Assembly: GCA_902806325.1 (NCBI GenBank)
Contig: CADCWE010000031.1
Location: 80,112-112,533 of the forward strand
From: an uncultured Thermomicrobiales bacterium
GTDB taxonomy: Bacteria; Chloroflexota; Chloroflexia; Thermomicrobiales; UBA6265
Direction of reading: 5' to 3'
DNA length: 32,422 nucleotides
The notes beneath the pieces were generated by a model, which saw only the letters and a program-made list of their open reading frames with translations, was not told the DNA's origin and did not search any database. Position numbers and translations under genes: made by a program. The first letter of the stretch is position 1, and each line of letters opens with the position of its first letter. Positions 1 through 9,260 of this stretch are shown here, one piece after another.

Positions 1-744
1 GCCCATCGTGCCCACGCCTCCACCTCCGGGGTGACGGCGTATCTGCCGGCGTACGCCGGGTTGTTGCTGGAGGCGGAAGTCGCGGCCCTCGGCGGGTTAC
101 TCGACGCGCCTGAGCGGCCGTTCGTGGCCATCCTGGGCGGCGCCAAGGTCTCGGACAAGCTGGCCGTGATCGGGAACCTGTTGCGGAAGGTCGACGCCAT
201 TCTTGTCGGCGGCGGCATGGCCAACACGTTTCTCCTCGCCCAAGGGCACGAAATCGGTTCCTCGCTGGCGGAACGGGAGCGAGTTCCAGAGGCGATCCGC
301 CTGCTCGACGAGGCAAACCACTATGGCGTCGAGTTGGCGCTGCCGTCGGATCTGATCGTCGCGCCCGACCTCGACGCTGCCGGTCACGCGGTCGCCGCCG
401 CGGCGATTCCCGCCGACGCCGCCGCGTTCGACATCGGACCGCAGACCAGCGGACGCTTCGCGGACAGGATCGTTTCGGCCAGGACCGTGTTTTGGAACGG
501 CCCGATGGGGGTATTCGAGAAGCCCGGATTCGCGACCGGCACGATTACCGTCGCCGAGGCGGTCGCCGCCTGCACCGGATTCACCGTCGTCGGGGGGGGC
601 GATTCGGTGGCCGCCCTCGAACTCGCCGGATTGGCGGACCGGGTCTCGCACGTTTCGACCGGCGGCGGCGCGTCGTTGGAGTTCGTCGAGGGCAAAACGT
701 TGCCGGGCATCGCCGCGCTCCTCGACGCGGACGAGGGAACGTGA
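1..744 (+). CDS. pgk: Phosphoglycerate kinase, C-terminal part (5' end outside window)
   Basis: Frame is open from base 1 (AHRAHASTSGVTAYLPAYAG); motifs GGAKVSDK, FWNGPMGVFE, GGGDS, STGGGASLEF; stop TGA at 742-744. Confidence 0.97.
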   Translation, partial: AHRAHASTSGVTAYLPAYAGLLLEAEVAALGGLLDAPERPFVAILGGAKVSDKLAVIGNLLRKVDAILVGGGMANTFLLAQGHEIGSSLAERERVPEAIRLLDEANHYGVELALPSDLIVAPDLDAAGHAVAAAAIPADAAAFDIGPQTSGRFADRIVSARTVFWNGPMGVFEKPGFATGTITVAEAVAACTGFTVVGGGDSVAALELAGLADRVSHVSTGGGASLEFVEGKTLPGIAALLDADEGT

Positions 745-1490
745 TGGCGTCGCCGTTGATCGTTGGCAACTGGAAGATGAACCTCGGCTTGCGGGACGCG
801 TTGGCCCTGGCCGTTGCCGTCGGCGACGCTCCGGTCACGGGCGTGCAGATGGTCGTCTGTCCGCCGTTCCCGTGGCTCGTGCCGGTCCGGGACGCGCTCG
901 GCGGGTCGCCGGTTGCCCTCGGAGCGCAAAACTGCGCCAGCGAGCCGCAAGGCGCCCACACCGGCGAGGTCTCGGCGCCGATGCTGGCCGAACTGTGCCG
1001 CTTCGTCATCGTCGGTCATTCGGAACGGCGGGCGACCTACGGCGAGACGGACCCGATAATCGCCCGCAAAACGCGAGCGGTGCTGGAGGCGGGGCTGACC
1101 CCAATCGTCTGCGTCGGCGAGAATCTGGATCAACGCCAGCGAGGCGATGCCGTCGCCGTCGTCCACGCGCACCTGGCTGGATCGCTGAGCGAGATCGAAC
1201 CGGCCGCAATCGCACGATGCATCGTCGCCTACGAGCCGGTTTGGGCGATCGGCACCGGGGTCGCCGCGACCGCCGACGATGCCGCTGCGATGGCCGCGGC
1301 GATCCGCGAATGGCTGGTTTCCATACACCAGGACGTCGGAAGCACGCTGCCGATCCTGTACGGCGGCAGCGTCACGGCGACCAACGCGGCGGCGCTGCTC
1401 GCGCCGGAGGACATCGGCGGCGCGTTGGTCGGCGGCGCCAGTCTCGACGCGGTCGCCTTCACCGCCATCGCCGAGGCGGCGCGCCGTTGA
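744..1490 (+). CDS. tpiA: Triosephosphate isomerase
   Basis: GNWKMN, GHSERR, AYEPVWAIGTG, YGGSV motifs; ATG overlaps the pgk stop. Confidence 0.97.
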   Translation: MASPLIVGNWKMNLGLRDALALAVAVGDAPVTGVQMVVCPPFPWLVPVRDALGGSPVALGAQNCASEPQGAHTGEVSAPMLAELCRFVIVGHSERRATYGETDPIIARKTRAVLEAGLTPIVCVGENLDQRQRGDAVAVVHAHLAGSLSEIEPAAIARCIVAYEPVWAIGTGVAATADDAAAMAAAIREWLVSIHQDVGSTLPILYGGSVTATNAAALLAPEDIGGALVGGASLDAVAFTAIAEAARR

Positions 1491-1516
1491 TACGGACGCC
1501 CCACCGGTGGTAGGCT
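1487..1516 (+). promoter_or_regulatory. Candidate sigma70-type promoter for secG
   Basis: TTGATA-18-TAGGCT overlapping the tpiA stop. Confidence 0.35.
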
Positions 1517-1576
1517 GCGACCGGTGCGGCGCCGATGGGAGCGCCGCCGACGGCGCAACTCCCGGAGCACTTCACC

Positions 1577-1798
1577 GTGGACACCGCGATCAGTCTGGTC
1601 ATGATCATCATCTCCATCGTCCTGATCCTCGTCATTCTGCTCCAAACCAAGGGGTCGTCGTTCAGCGGCGCGTTCGGCGGCGACACCGGCTCGATCAACC
1701 GCACCCGCCGCGGCGTCGAGCGGACGCTGTTCCAGTTCACGATCGGCATCACGGTGGTCTTTCTCCTGCTCGCCATCGTGACCAGCCTTCGCGGCTGA
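1577..1798 (+). CDS. secG: Preprotein translocase subunit SecG
   Basis: Two hydrophobic helices around LLQTKGSSFSGAFGG; GTG start at 1577 (ORF is open back to 1535). Confidence 0.88.
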   Translation: MDTAISLVMIIISIVLILVILLQTKGSSFSGAFGGDTGSINRTRRGVERTLFQFTIGITVVFLLLAIVTSLRG

Positions 1799-1923
1799 CC
1801 GAACGCCGACTGGGGCGAGGTTCCCGCTGGCACCCACGCCGCGGGACCGCTATACTCGCGCCCACTACGGCCCTGAATCCATAGCGCGGCGGCGTCGTTG
1901 TGACCGCAGGAGGACTTCCGACC

Positions 1924-2160
1924 ATGGCAGGACTTGGATGGCAGGAGTTGACGATCATCTTGGTGATCGTCATCATCATCTTCGGCGCCGGCAAGCTGCC
2001 GGAAATCGGTGGCGCGCTCGGTAAGGGCATCAAGGAGTTTAAGACCAACTCCAACGACGACGATGCCCTGCCGGGTGGTTCGACGACCACCGCCTCCACC
2101 ACGACCCGCCGCCAGGAAGAGCCGGTCGCCCGCCGCGAGATCCGCGCCGACGAGATCTAG
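1924..2160 (+). CDS. tatA: Twin-arginine translocase subunit TatA
   Basis: [43 protein letters not shown] aggagga upstream. Confidence 0.95.
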   Translation: MAGLGWQELTIILVIVIIIFGAGKLPEIGGALGKGIKEFKTNSNDDDALPGGSTTTASTTTRRQEEPVARREIRADEI

Positions 2161-2190
2161 CGGTCACGGCGCCACGGACATGCGTTGCGA

Positions 2191-2222
2191 CGAAGGGGAG
2201 GGCCGCTGGGCCCTCCCCTTCG
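2191..2222. terminator. Intrinsic terminator between convergent transcription units
   Basis: Perfect 14-bp stem cgaaggggagggcc-gctg-ggccctccccttcg followed by tttg. Confidence 0.8.
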
Positions 2223-2372
2223 TTTGTCCATGACTAGGTCTTCGCGCTTCTCGTCGTCGCGGAAGTAGCCGAGGAACTCGGTCGAACCGGGCGTCCCGTT
2301 CGCGCCGACCGGCGTCGCGCCCGGCACCTCGCCCATCGCCTCGACGAAGGTGATCCGGGTTCTGGGGTACAT
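2217..2372 (-). pseudogene. Small ORF or frameshifted C-terminal half of the upstream small protein (MYPRTRITFVEAMGEVPG...)
   Basis: ATG overlaps the upstream stop (TGATG); ORF continues through the terminator to 2157, so the native 3' end is unclear and 2217 is arbitrary. Confidence 0.35.
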
Positions 2373-2530
2373 CAAGGCCGCGCCCCTTCGGTCACATACG
2401 CCAGCGCTTTTCCGTCCCGCTTGCGGATATTTCGGAGCAGCAAGGTCGTTCGATGTGGGTCCGGTAGTGCATCCATATTGGCGAGAATCGGTTCCTCGCC
2501 GACGAGGTGGACGATGACGGATAACGCCAT
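2372..2530 (-). CDS. Small conserved-looking protein downstream of the kinase gene; possibly a frameshifted N-terminal half
   Basis: MALSVIVHLVGEEPILANMDALPDPHRTTLLLRNIRKRDGKALAYVTEGARP; same strand and directly downstream of the kinase. Confidence 0.45.
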   Translation of the reverse strand: MALSVIVHLVGEEPILANMDALPDPHRTTLLLRNIRKRDGKALAYVTEGARP

Positions 2531-2584
2531 GTGTGCTTGCTCCCTGTGCGGCGCCCGCACCGTTCGGACCGGGCGCGGATCCAA

Positions 2585-4714
2585 CTACGTTCCGCGGTGG
2601 ACGGCGTAGTTCTTGCCACCCGAGCTCCCGAAGACCACGTGATCCGCCGTCACCAATGGCTTGACGACGATCGGCCCGGCCGCGCCAAAGCGCCAGTGCA
2701 CCGTGCCGTCGGCTTGATTCAGGCACGAGAGGATTCCGTCCGTTCCACCGACGTAGAGCGGTTCCCCGTCGGCGACCGCACTCGATGTAGTCAGGCAGCA
2801 GAGGGTCGTTCGGCAATTGATCGCCCCGCTCGCCACGTCGAGGGCGTCGAGCGCGCCGTGCGCCGATCCGACGTAGGCGGATTGATCGACGACCACCGGC
2901 GACGCAATCACCGCTTTCGGCGTCTGGTGGGTTCAGAGCAGCTTCCCGGACTCCGCGGCGACGGCCCGAACCGCCCCGTCGCAGGCGCCGACCATGACCG
3001 CCTTGACCGCCAAGCAGGGCGAGGACACCACCGGGGCGTTGACGTTCAGCCGCCATCGGAGCTGACCCGTCCCGCGGTCGACGCTGTAGAGGTATCCGTC
3101 GTCGCTTCCGAAGAGGACCCCGCGCTCGCACACCAGCGGGGTCGATCGCTCCGGTCCCCACGTCCGGTACCGCCACAGCACCGCGCCGCGGACCCGCTCC
3201 AACCGGTAGACGAAGCCATCGTCGGAGCCGATGGAGTACGACCGATCGTCCATCGCCGGCGAGGACCGGATCGGCGTCGTGCTCCGCAACGACCAGACCG
3301 ACCGTCCCTGCTGCCGCGACGCGACGTAGGCGTTGTGGTCCTCGCAGCCGAACATGACAAGGTCGGCCGCCGGCTGGGGACGCGAGACGACCCCGCGTCG
3401 GATACGAAACATCCACCGCACCGTACCGTCCGTCTCGTCGATCGCGTAGAGGTTGGCATCGTACGATCCGACGTAGATCGCGCCCTCTGCCTGAGACGCC
3501 GACCACCGCACCTCGTCGTTGGTCGCGCAGACCCAGGACAAGCGCTCGTTCCCGGCCATCGGCGATATCGAGTCCGGGGTCAAATCGGCCGGAACGACGA
3601 GCAATCGGCATCCGCTGGCGAACGACCGGTTCGGCGCCGAGACCGCGCCGCCGGCCGGTTTCACACCGCGCAAGGTTTCCAGCGCCGCGACCAACTCGTC
3701 GACCGACCCGTAGCGATCGTGCGGGCTGTGGGCGACGCGCTTGAGGATCAGCTGGCCGAACTCCGGCGGCACGGCCGGATTGAGCCGGCGCGGCGGTCGC
3801 TGGACAAGGGTGAACGGCGTCTCCCCGCGGTGATCCGATCCGGTGATCAGGTGGTGGAACGTGGCCCCGTAGGCGCAGATGTCGCCCTGTGCGTCGGCGA
3901 TGCCGCGGTACTGCTCCGGCGGGGCGTACCCTTCGGTCCCGATCATCGTCCCCTTCTGCTGGGGGGCGGAGGCGCGGGCGATGCCGAAGTCGACCAAGGT
4001 CAACGATCAGTCGACCAGGATCATGATGTTGCTGGGCTTGAGATCCCGGAAAATGTTCGGTTCTGGCTGCTGGACGTGCAGGTAACGCAGGATCTCGCAC
4101 GGTTCCAAACTCCTCTGGAGCAGCGTCGGTTCCGAAAACGGCTCCCCCCGCTGGGCCAGCAACGACTCGAGATCGTTGCCCAAGATCAACTCCAGCACCT
4201 GATAGATGGAGCCTTGGGCCTCGAAGAAATCGTAGATGCGGGGGATCGCCGGGTGCAACAACGTCGCCATCAGCGCGGCTTCGCGCTGAACGTGGACGAG
4301 CCGCATCTGTCGCACCCGGGCGTCGTCGCCGAGATCAAACATCACTTTGACCGCGCAGAGCCGGTCCACGCCCAAGAATCGGAAGTTCCTCGTCCGGTAG
4401 ACGGTGCTCATCCCGCCGATGCCGAGCACGTCCAAGACGTGGTAACGGCCTCGGAGAACCGTGCCCGGCTTGAGCACGTTGGGACGTCCGGGCGCAGCGG
4501 AGCGGCGGGAATGATCGTCGCCGTTGGTCACCGCATTAGCCGGAACCTCGGTTCTAGGAGCGGAGACCGACGCGGGCTGCTCCGATGTTCCGGCCCGAGG
4601 CCGGGGGAATGGTCGTCTCGTGGTTCTCGTTCCCGCCTGAGCGGCCAGGTTCGTCGCGACGGGCTCCACCCCATTAGAGGCGCCGATTGAGCCGGCCGGA
4701 AGGCACTTCGCCAC
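2585..4714 (-). pseudogene. Serine/threonine protein kinase with C-terminal PQQ (beta-propeller) repeats, interrupted by two in-frame TGA codons
   Basis: Kinase motifs GIGGMSTVY, AVKVM, FRDLKPSNIM, VDFGIAR, GTEGYAPPEQY; PQQ-like repeats (IYVGSYDANLYAIDETDGTVRW, VLFGSDDGYLYSVDRGTGQLRW). Three ORFs (4007-4714, 2933-4003, 2585-2911) lie in one frame, separated by TGA at 4007-4009 and 2933-2935. Confidence 0.85.
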
Positions 4715-4892
4715 TCATCTGACCGACTTGGTGCTTAAGGACCGGGCGACCGGCCGCCGTTGGAGGGACCGCGCCGGGCAGGAAGCCGGTCGGGTTGTTG
4801 GCGCGACCCACCGCCGCTATCATCGCGGTGCATGGCGCCGGGATCCCGGCCGCTCGTCCCTCGATTCCCACGACATCCCGCCCGAGGATTTG

Positions 4893-5720
4893 ATGGCCCA
4901 AGACGACCGACGCATCGCCACCGATGTGCGCCACCAGCAGCCGGTCGTCGCCGACCAGGGAGTCGTTCCGGACGACGCGTTTCGCGTCCCGATCGCGGGC
5001 GACGAGGCACCGGTTCCCCCCCAAGCCCGATCCAGGCGACGCGGCCGTGGCGCGCTGCGCGAGGTGGTCGAGACCCTGTTCCTGGCGCTCGTCATTTTCG
5101 TCGCGGTGCGGTTGGTCGTCCTCAACTTCCGGGTCGACGGGTTGAGCATGAGCCCGAACCTCGCCAACGCCGAGATGTTGCTCGTCAACCGCAACGTCTA
5201 CTTCCACTTCGACGCCAACCGTTGGCGCAATCTCCTGCCCGGCGACGACCGCGAAGGCGAGGACATCGTCTACCTGTTCCACCCCCCGGAGCGGGGCGAC
5301 ATTATCGTCTTCAACCCCCCGGTCGGCGGTCCGTCCAAGCCCTACATCAAGCGCGTGATCGGCATCCCAGGGGACCGGGTCACGTTCGCCAACGGCGACG
5401 TGTTCATCAACGCCGAAGTGCTGCCGGAGGACTACATCGAAGACGGGATCACCGAGTGCCCCAGCTCCTCCAGAAACTGCGACCTTGGGGTGATCCCGGA
5501 CGGCAAGATCTTCGTCCTCGGCGACAACCGAAACAACAGTTCGGACTCCCGCAGCTTCGGGCTCGTGGACGTGGACTCGATCATCGGCAAAGCGTGGATC
5601 ACCTATTGGCCAGCCGACGACATCGGGTTCGTCCCCCACGAGGACTACCCCGGGATCCCCGACTCCGCCGATCGCGGCACGGCCGCCGCATCCGGGATCG
5701 GTCCGCGAAAACCGGGCTGA
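4893..5720 (+). CDS. lepB: Signal peptidase I
   Basis: TM helix, VDGLSMSPNL (Ser), YIKRVIGIPGD (Lys), LGDNRNNSSDSR. Confidence 0.95.
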   Translation: MAQDDRRIATDVRHQQPVVADQGVVPDDAFRVPIAGDEAPVPPQARSRRRGRGALREVVETLFLALVIFVAVRLVVLNFRVDGLSMSPNLANAEMLLVNRNVYFHFDANRWRNLLPGDDREGEDIVYLFHPPERGDIIVFNPPVGGPSKPYIKRVIGIPGDRVTFANGDVFINAEVLPEDYIEDGITECPSSSRNCDLGVIPDGKIFVLGDNRNNSSDSRSFGLVDVDSIIGKAWITYWPADDIGFVPHEDYPGIPDSADRGTAAASGIGPRKPG

Positions 5721-5866
5721 ATCGGATGGTGCCCCACCGGGCGGGGATGTAGAATAGGGACCGGCGGACGAACCGCCGGCGCGACGCACCTCAGAACCCA
5801 GCGATCCACCCATCCTCCCTTCATCGCGGTCTCTGGGCAGTCGGGTGACACCGAGAGGGCCTGCCG

Positions 5867-6427
5867 ATGATCGAGACGGTCGTCGAAAGTATTCGCGTCA
5901 GTTTGATGACGCAACACCGCGTCGTGATCCTGAAGGAAGTTCAGGGGGAACGGCACCTTCCGATCTGGATCGGCCCGTACGAGGCCGAGGCGATCGCGAT
6001 GGAGCTCCAGGGGGTGGCAGCGGCTCGCCCCTTGGCCTACGATCTGATGCGGTCCCTGATCGGGGACCTCGGCGGAACCGTCGACCGGATCTTGGTCACC
6101 GATCTGTCGCAGGACATCTTCTACGCCAGGATCGTGATCCGGCAGAACGATCGCTCGGTCGAGATCGACTCCCGCCCCAGCGACGCGATCGCCCTTGCCG
6201 TCCGCGCCCAGGTGCCGATCATGGTCGCCGAGTCCGTGATGGACCAGGCCGGCGTCGCCCTCGATGGCGATTCCGACGACGAAGAAACCGCGGCCCTGCC
6301 ACAGCGAGGCCGCGACCGGGAACGCGATGCGTCGCGCGAGCGCGTCGACGACGAGCAGCTTTCGGCCTTCCGCGACTTCATCAACACTCTGGACCTCGAC
6401 GATTTCGACAAGAAGCGGGGGACCTAG
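5867..6427 (+). CDS. DUF151/bifunctional nuclease family protein
   Basis: LPIWIGPYEAEAIAMEL, RPLAYDLM, IDSRPSDAIALAVR. Confidence 0.92.
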   Translation: MIETVVESIRVSLMTQHRVVILKEVQGERHLPIWIGPYEAEAIAMELQGVAAARPLAYDLMRSLIGDLGGTVDRILVTDLSQDIFYARIVIRQNDRSVEIDSRPSDAIALAVRAQVPIMVAESVMDQAGVALDGDSDDEETAALPQRGRDRERDASRERVDDEQLSAFRDFINTLDLDDFDKKRGT

Positions 6428-6477
6428 GCTTCCCCCGAAGCGCCCTCCGGCGCCCGGAACTGGAGCAACACCAACCG

Positions 6478-6843
6478 ATGGACGTTTCCGAACCGCAAAT
6501 CAAACGCATCGTGCTCAACCGCCTCGAGCGGTGCAGCGTCTGCCACCACCTCTACGAACCCGACGACATCCGCGTCATTACGCGCAAACCCGCGATGTGG
6601 ACGTTGCTCGTCGAATGCACCGAATGCCCGGCGCGCAACTTCGTCGCGGCCGTCCTCCAGGACGGTGACCCGGAAGAAGCGCAACGCACCCTGCGCGAAC
6701 TCAGCCGATCCTCCGCGTTCGGTGACGAATTCCCGTCGGTGCCCGAACCGGTGTCGCCTCCGGTCTCGACCGACGACCTGCTCGATCTCCACGAGTATCT
6801 CGCCGACTTCGACGGCGACTTCCGGAAACTCTTCGGCGCGTAG
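6478..6843 (+). CDS. Hypothetical Cys4 (zinc-ribbon-like) protein
   Basis: CSVC...CTEC; C-terminal part of ORF 5845-6843, ATG at 6478. Confidence 0.7.
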   Translation: MDVSEPQIKRIVLNRLERCSVCHHLYEPDDIRVITRKPAMWTLLVECTECPARNFVAAVLQDGDPEEAQRTLRELSRSSAFGDEFPSVPEPVSPPVSTDDLLDLHEYLADFDGDFRKLFGA

Positions 6844-6915
6844 CCGGCCGACCCGGTGGGTCCCGCCAAATCGGCGGTGGCGCCCCATCGGTGGCCCGCC
6901 CGGTCGCCCGCGTCG

Positions 6916-6945
6916 TTGACGCCCGTTCTCGCCCCCTCCTATACT
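6916..6945 (+). promoter_or_regulatory. Candidate sigma70-type promoter for nuoE
   Basis: TTGACG-18-TATACT about 60 bp upstream of the nuoE GTG. Confidence 0.6.
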
Positions 6946-7003
6946 CGCCGCAGAGGCGGGCGGACTGACGGCGCCCATCAACAGTTGCGGTCAGGGGAGG
7001 CCG

Positions 7004-7555
7004 GTGTCGCACGCCGTCCACGGCGAAATCGATCTCGAGGTCGTCAGGGAACTGGTTTCTCACCTGACCTTCAGCGACCACCAGGAAGCGCAGGAACTGA
7101 TCCTGGCCGCGTTGCAGGAGATCAACGAACATTTCGGCTGGGTCTCCCCCGAGGCGGCCGAGATCGTCGCCGATCACCTCGGGACCACGGTCAACCGCAT
7201 CTACGGGTTGCTGACGTTCTACGCCGACTTCCGAACCGAACCCCGTGGCAAGCACTTCATGCTGCTCTGCCACGGGATGTCGTGCTACGTCCTCGGTTCC
7301 CAGAACCTGGTCCAGGATCTGCAGGACCGCTACGGCATCGCCGACGGCCAAACCACCGCCGACGGCGAGTTGACGGTCCAGGTCGTCAACGGCTGTCTCG
7401 GCGTTTGCGACCGCGCGCCGATCGTCAAACTCGACGACGACTTCCACGGCAATTTGACCCCTGATTCGCTCAACGACGCGATCCAACGCGCCATCGCGGC
7501 CCGCCGGGCCAACGGGAGCCCCCCCCATGGCAACAGCAGCGTCCGCGCCGGCTAA
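7004..7555 (+). CDS. nuoE: NADH-quinone oxidoreductase subunit E-like (thioredoxin-like 2Fe-2S)
   Basis: CHGMSC ... CLGVC ligand motifs; INEHFGWVSPEAAEIVADHL. Confidence 0.9.
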   Translation: MSHAVHGEIDLEVVRELVSHLTFSDHQEAQELILAALQEINEHFGWVSPEAAEIVADHLGTTVNRIYGLLTFYADFRTEPRGKHFMLLCHGMSCYVLGSQNLVQDLQDRYGIADGQTTADGELTVQVVNGCLGVCDRAPIVKLDDDFHGNLTPDSLNDAIQRAIAARRANGSPPHGNSSVRAG

Positions 7556-9260
7556 CGACGCCGCCCGGTTGTCGTCGCGCGACGAGTTCGTCGCCTTCCG
7601 GTCCGCCGCCAACGACCGCTGGTCGCGACTGTGGGACGCCAAGTCGTCCGTGATCAGCGTCGGCGTCGGAAGCTGCTCGATCGCCAAAGGCGCGCTCCAG
7701 GTGCTGGCCGAATGCCGGCGCCTCGGCGGCGACGCGACGGTGCGTCAGGTGGCCTGCAACGGCGCCTGCTTCCTGGAGCCGTGGGTCGAGATTAAGCGAC
7801 CCAACGAGCCGCCGGTGATCTACTCCAACATCGAACCGGGCGAGGTCCAAGCCTTGCTTACCGGCCAACTCGAAGACCGCGCCGCTGGCGTCCGCGCAGC
7901 GGACGCCCACCGGGGCATCCCGCCGCTGGATTCGTTGCCGTTTTTCAAGCACCAGCAGCGGATCGTGCTTGCCAACACCGGCATCATCGACCCCGATTCG
8001 ATCGAGGACGCGGTCGCCCGCGGCGCCTACAGCGCCTACTTCAAAGTCCTCTTCGAGTTGACGGCCGAGGAAGCGATCGCGGAGGTCACCGCGGCCAACC
8101 TGCGCGGCCGCGGCGGCGCCGGATTCCCGGCCGGGATCAAGTGGGAAAGCGGGCGCAAGGCGCGGGCGACGCCCAAGTTCGTGGTCTGCAACTCCCACGA
8201 GGGCGAACCGAACGTCTACAAGGACCGCCGGATCCACGAGGGCGACCCGCACCGGATTCTCGAAGGGATCCTGATCGCCTGCGTCGTCTGCGGCGCCGAG
8301 CGCGGCTACAACTACATCGGCGGCGAATACCCGCTCGCGATCGCCCGCTTCCGCAGAGCGGTCGCCGACGCCGAGCGCTTTGGCCTGATCGGCAAGAACA
8401 TCCTCGGCTCCGGCAAGGACGTCGCCTTCCGGGTTCGTACCGGCGGGGGTGCCTACATCTGCGGCGAAGGCTCGGCCTTGATGTACTCCATCATGGGCGT
8501 CCGCGGCCAGCCCCGCACCAAGCCGCCGCGCTCGGTTGAGGAAGGAATCTGGAAGCGACCGACCGTCGCCAACAACACCGAGACCCTCGCCAATGTCCCC
8601 GACGTCATCCTTAACGGCGGCGCCTGGTACGCCTCGATCGGCACCCCAAAAAGCGCCGGGACCAAGTTGATGACGGTCCAGGGCGCGCTAAAGACCATGG
8701 GGTTGGTCGAGGTCCCCATGGGGACGACGCTCGGCACGCTGGTCAACGAGATCTGGGGCGGGATGCGCGACGGCCATCGGTTCAAGGGCATCCAAACCGG
8801 CGGCGTCTCGGCCGGTCCGCTGACCGCGGATCACTTCGACCTGCCGGTCGACTTCGATTCCTTGACCGACGTCGGCGGGATGCTCGGCTCCGGCGGGTTC
8901 GCCGTCTTCGACGAGTCGGTTTGCGCCGTGGACTACGCCCGATACTTGACCGCATTCAACCGCTACGAGTCCTGCTCCAAGTGCGTCCCCTGCCGCCTCG
9001 GCAATCCCGCTTTGGTCGAGATCCTCGACCGGATCCGCTTCGGCCGCGGCACGATGGACGATCTGGTGCTAATGGAGCGGACCAGCAAGCACATCATCGA
9101 ACTCTCGCTCTGCGGTCTCGGCCAAGTCGCGCCGGCCCCGCTGCTCGGGATGATGAAGATGTACGCCGACGAGTTTCGCTCCCACGTCGTCGACGGCGTC
9201 TGCCCGGCCGGCGTCTGCCCGATCGGCGGCGCCGAGGCGGTCCTCGCCGCCGGGGACTAA
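7527..9260 (+). CDS. nuoF: NuoF-like flavoprotein with N-terminal ferredoxin-like domain
   Basis: GRGGAGFPAGIKWE, NSHEGEPNVYKDR, YICGEGSALM, ESCSKCVPCRLG; overlaps the end of nuoE. Confidence 0.9.
   Translation: MATAASAPANDAARLSSRDEFVAFRSAANDRWSRLWDAKSSVISVGVGSCSIAKGALQVLAECRRLGGDATVRQVACNGACFLEPWVEIKRPNEPPVIYSNIEPGEVQALLTGQLEDRAAGVRAADAHRGIPPLDSLPFFKHQQRIVLANTGIIDPDSIEDAVARGAYSAYFKVLFELTAEEAIAEVTAANLRGRGGAGFPAGIKWESGRKARATPKFVVCNSHEGEPNVYKDRRIHEGDPHRILEGILIACVVCGAERGYNYIGGEYPLAIARFRRAVADAERFGLIGKNILGSGKDVAFRVRTGGGAYICGEGSALMYSIMGVRGQPRTKPPRSVEEGIWKRPTVANNTETLANVPDVILNGGAWYASIGTPKSAGTKLMTVQGALKTMGLVEVPMGTTLGTLVNEIWGGMRDGHRFKGIQTGGVSAGPLTADHFDLPVDFDSLTDVGGMLGSGGFAVFDESVCAVDYARYLTAFNRYESCSKCVPCRLGNPALVEILDRIRFGRGTMDDLVLMERTSKHIIELSLCGLGQVAPAPLLGMMKMYADEFRSHVVDGVCPAGVCPIGGAEAVLAAGD

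Noticed and set aside
591-600. Poly-G run in pgk as a possible frameshift or slippage site
   Set aside because: The reading frame continues intact through VVGGGDS with conserved sequence on both sides.
2531-4690. 719-aa plus-strand ORF opposite the kinase/PQQ gene
   Set aside because: Arg/His/Gly/Asp-rich shadow ORF typical of high-GC antisense frames; the minus strand encodes recognisable kinase and PQQ domains.
2585-4714. TGA read as Trp or selenocysteine in the kinase gene
   Set aside because: pgk, tpiA and several other intact genes here terminate at TGA, the 4007 site expects Gly rather than Trp, and no SECIS-like element is evident; nonsense mutation or sequence error is simpler.
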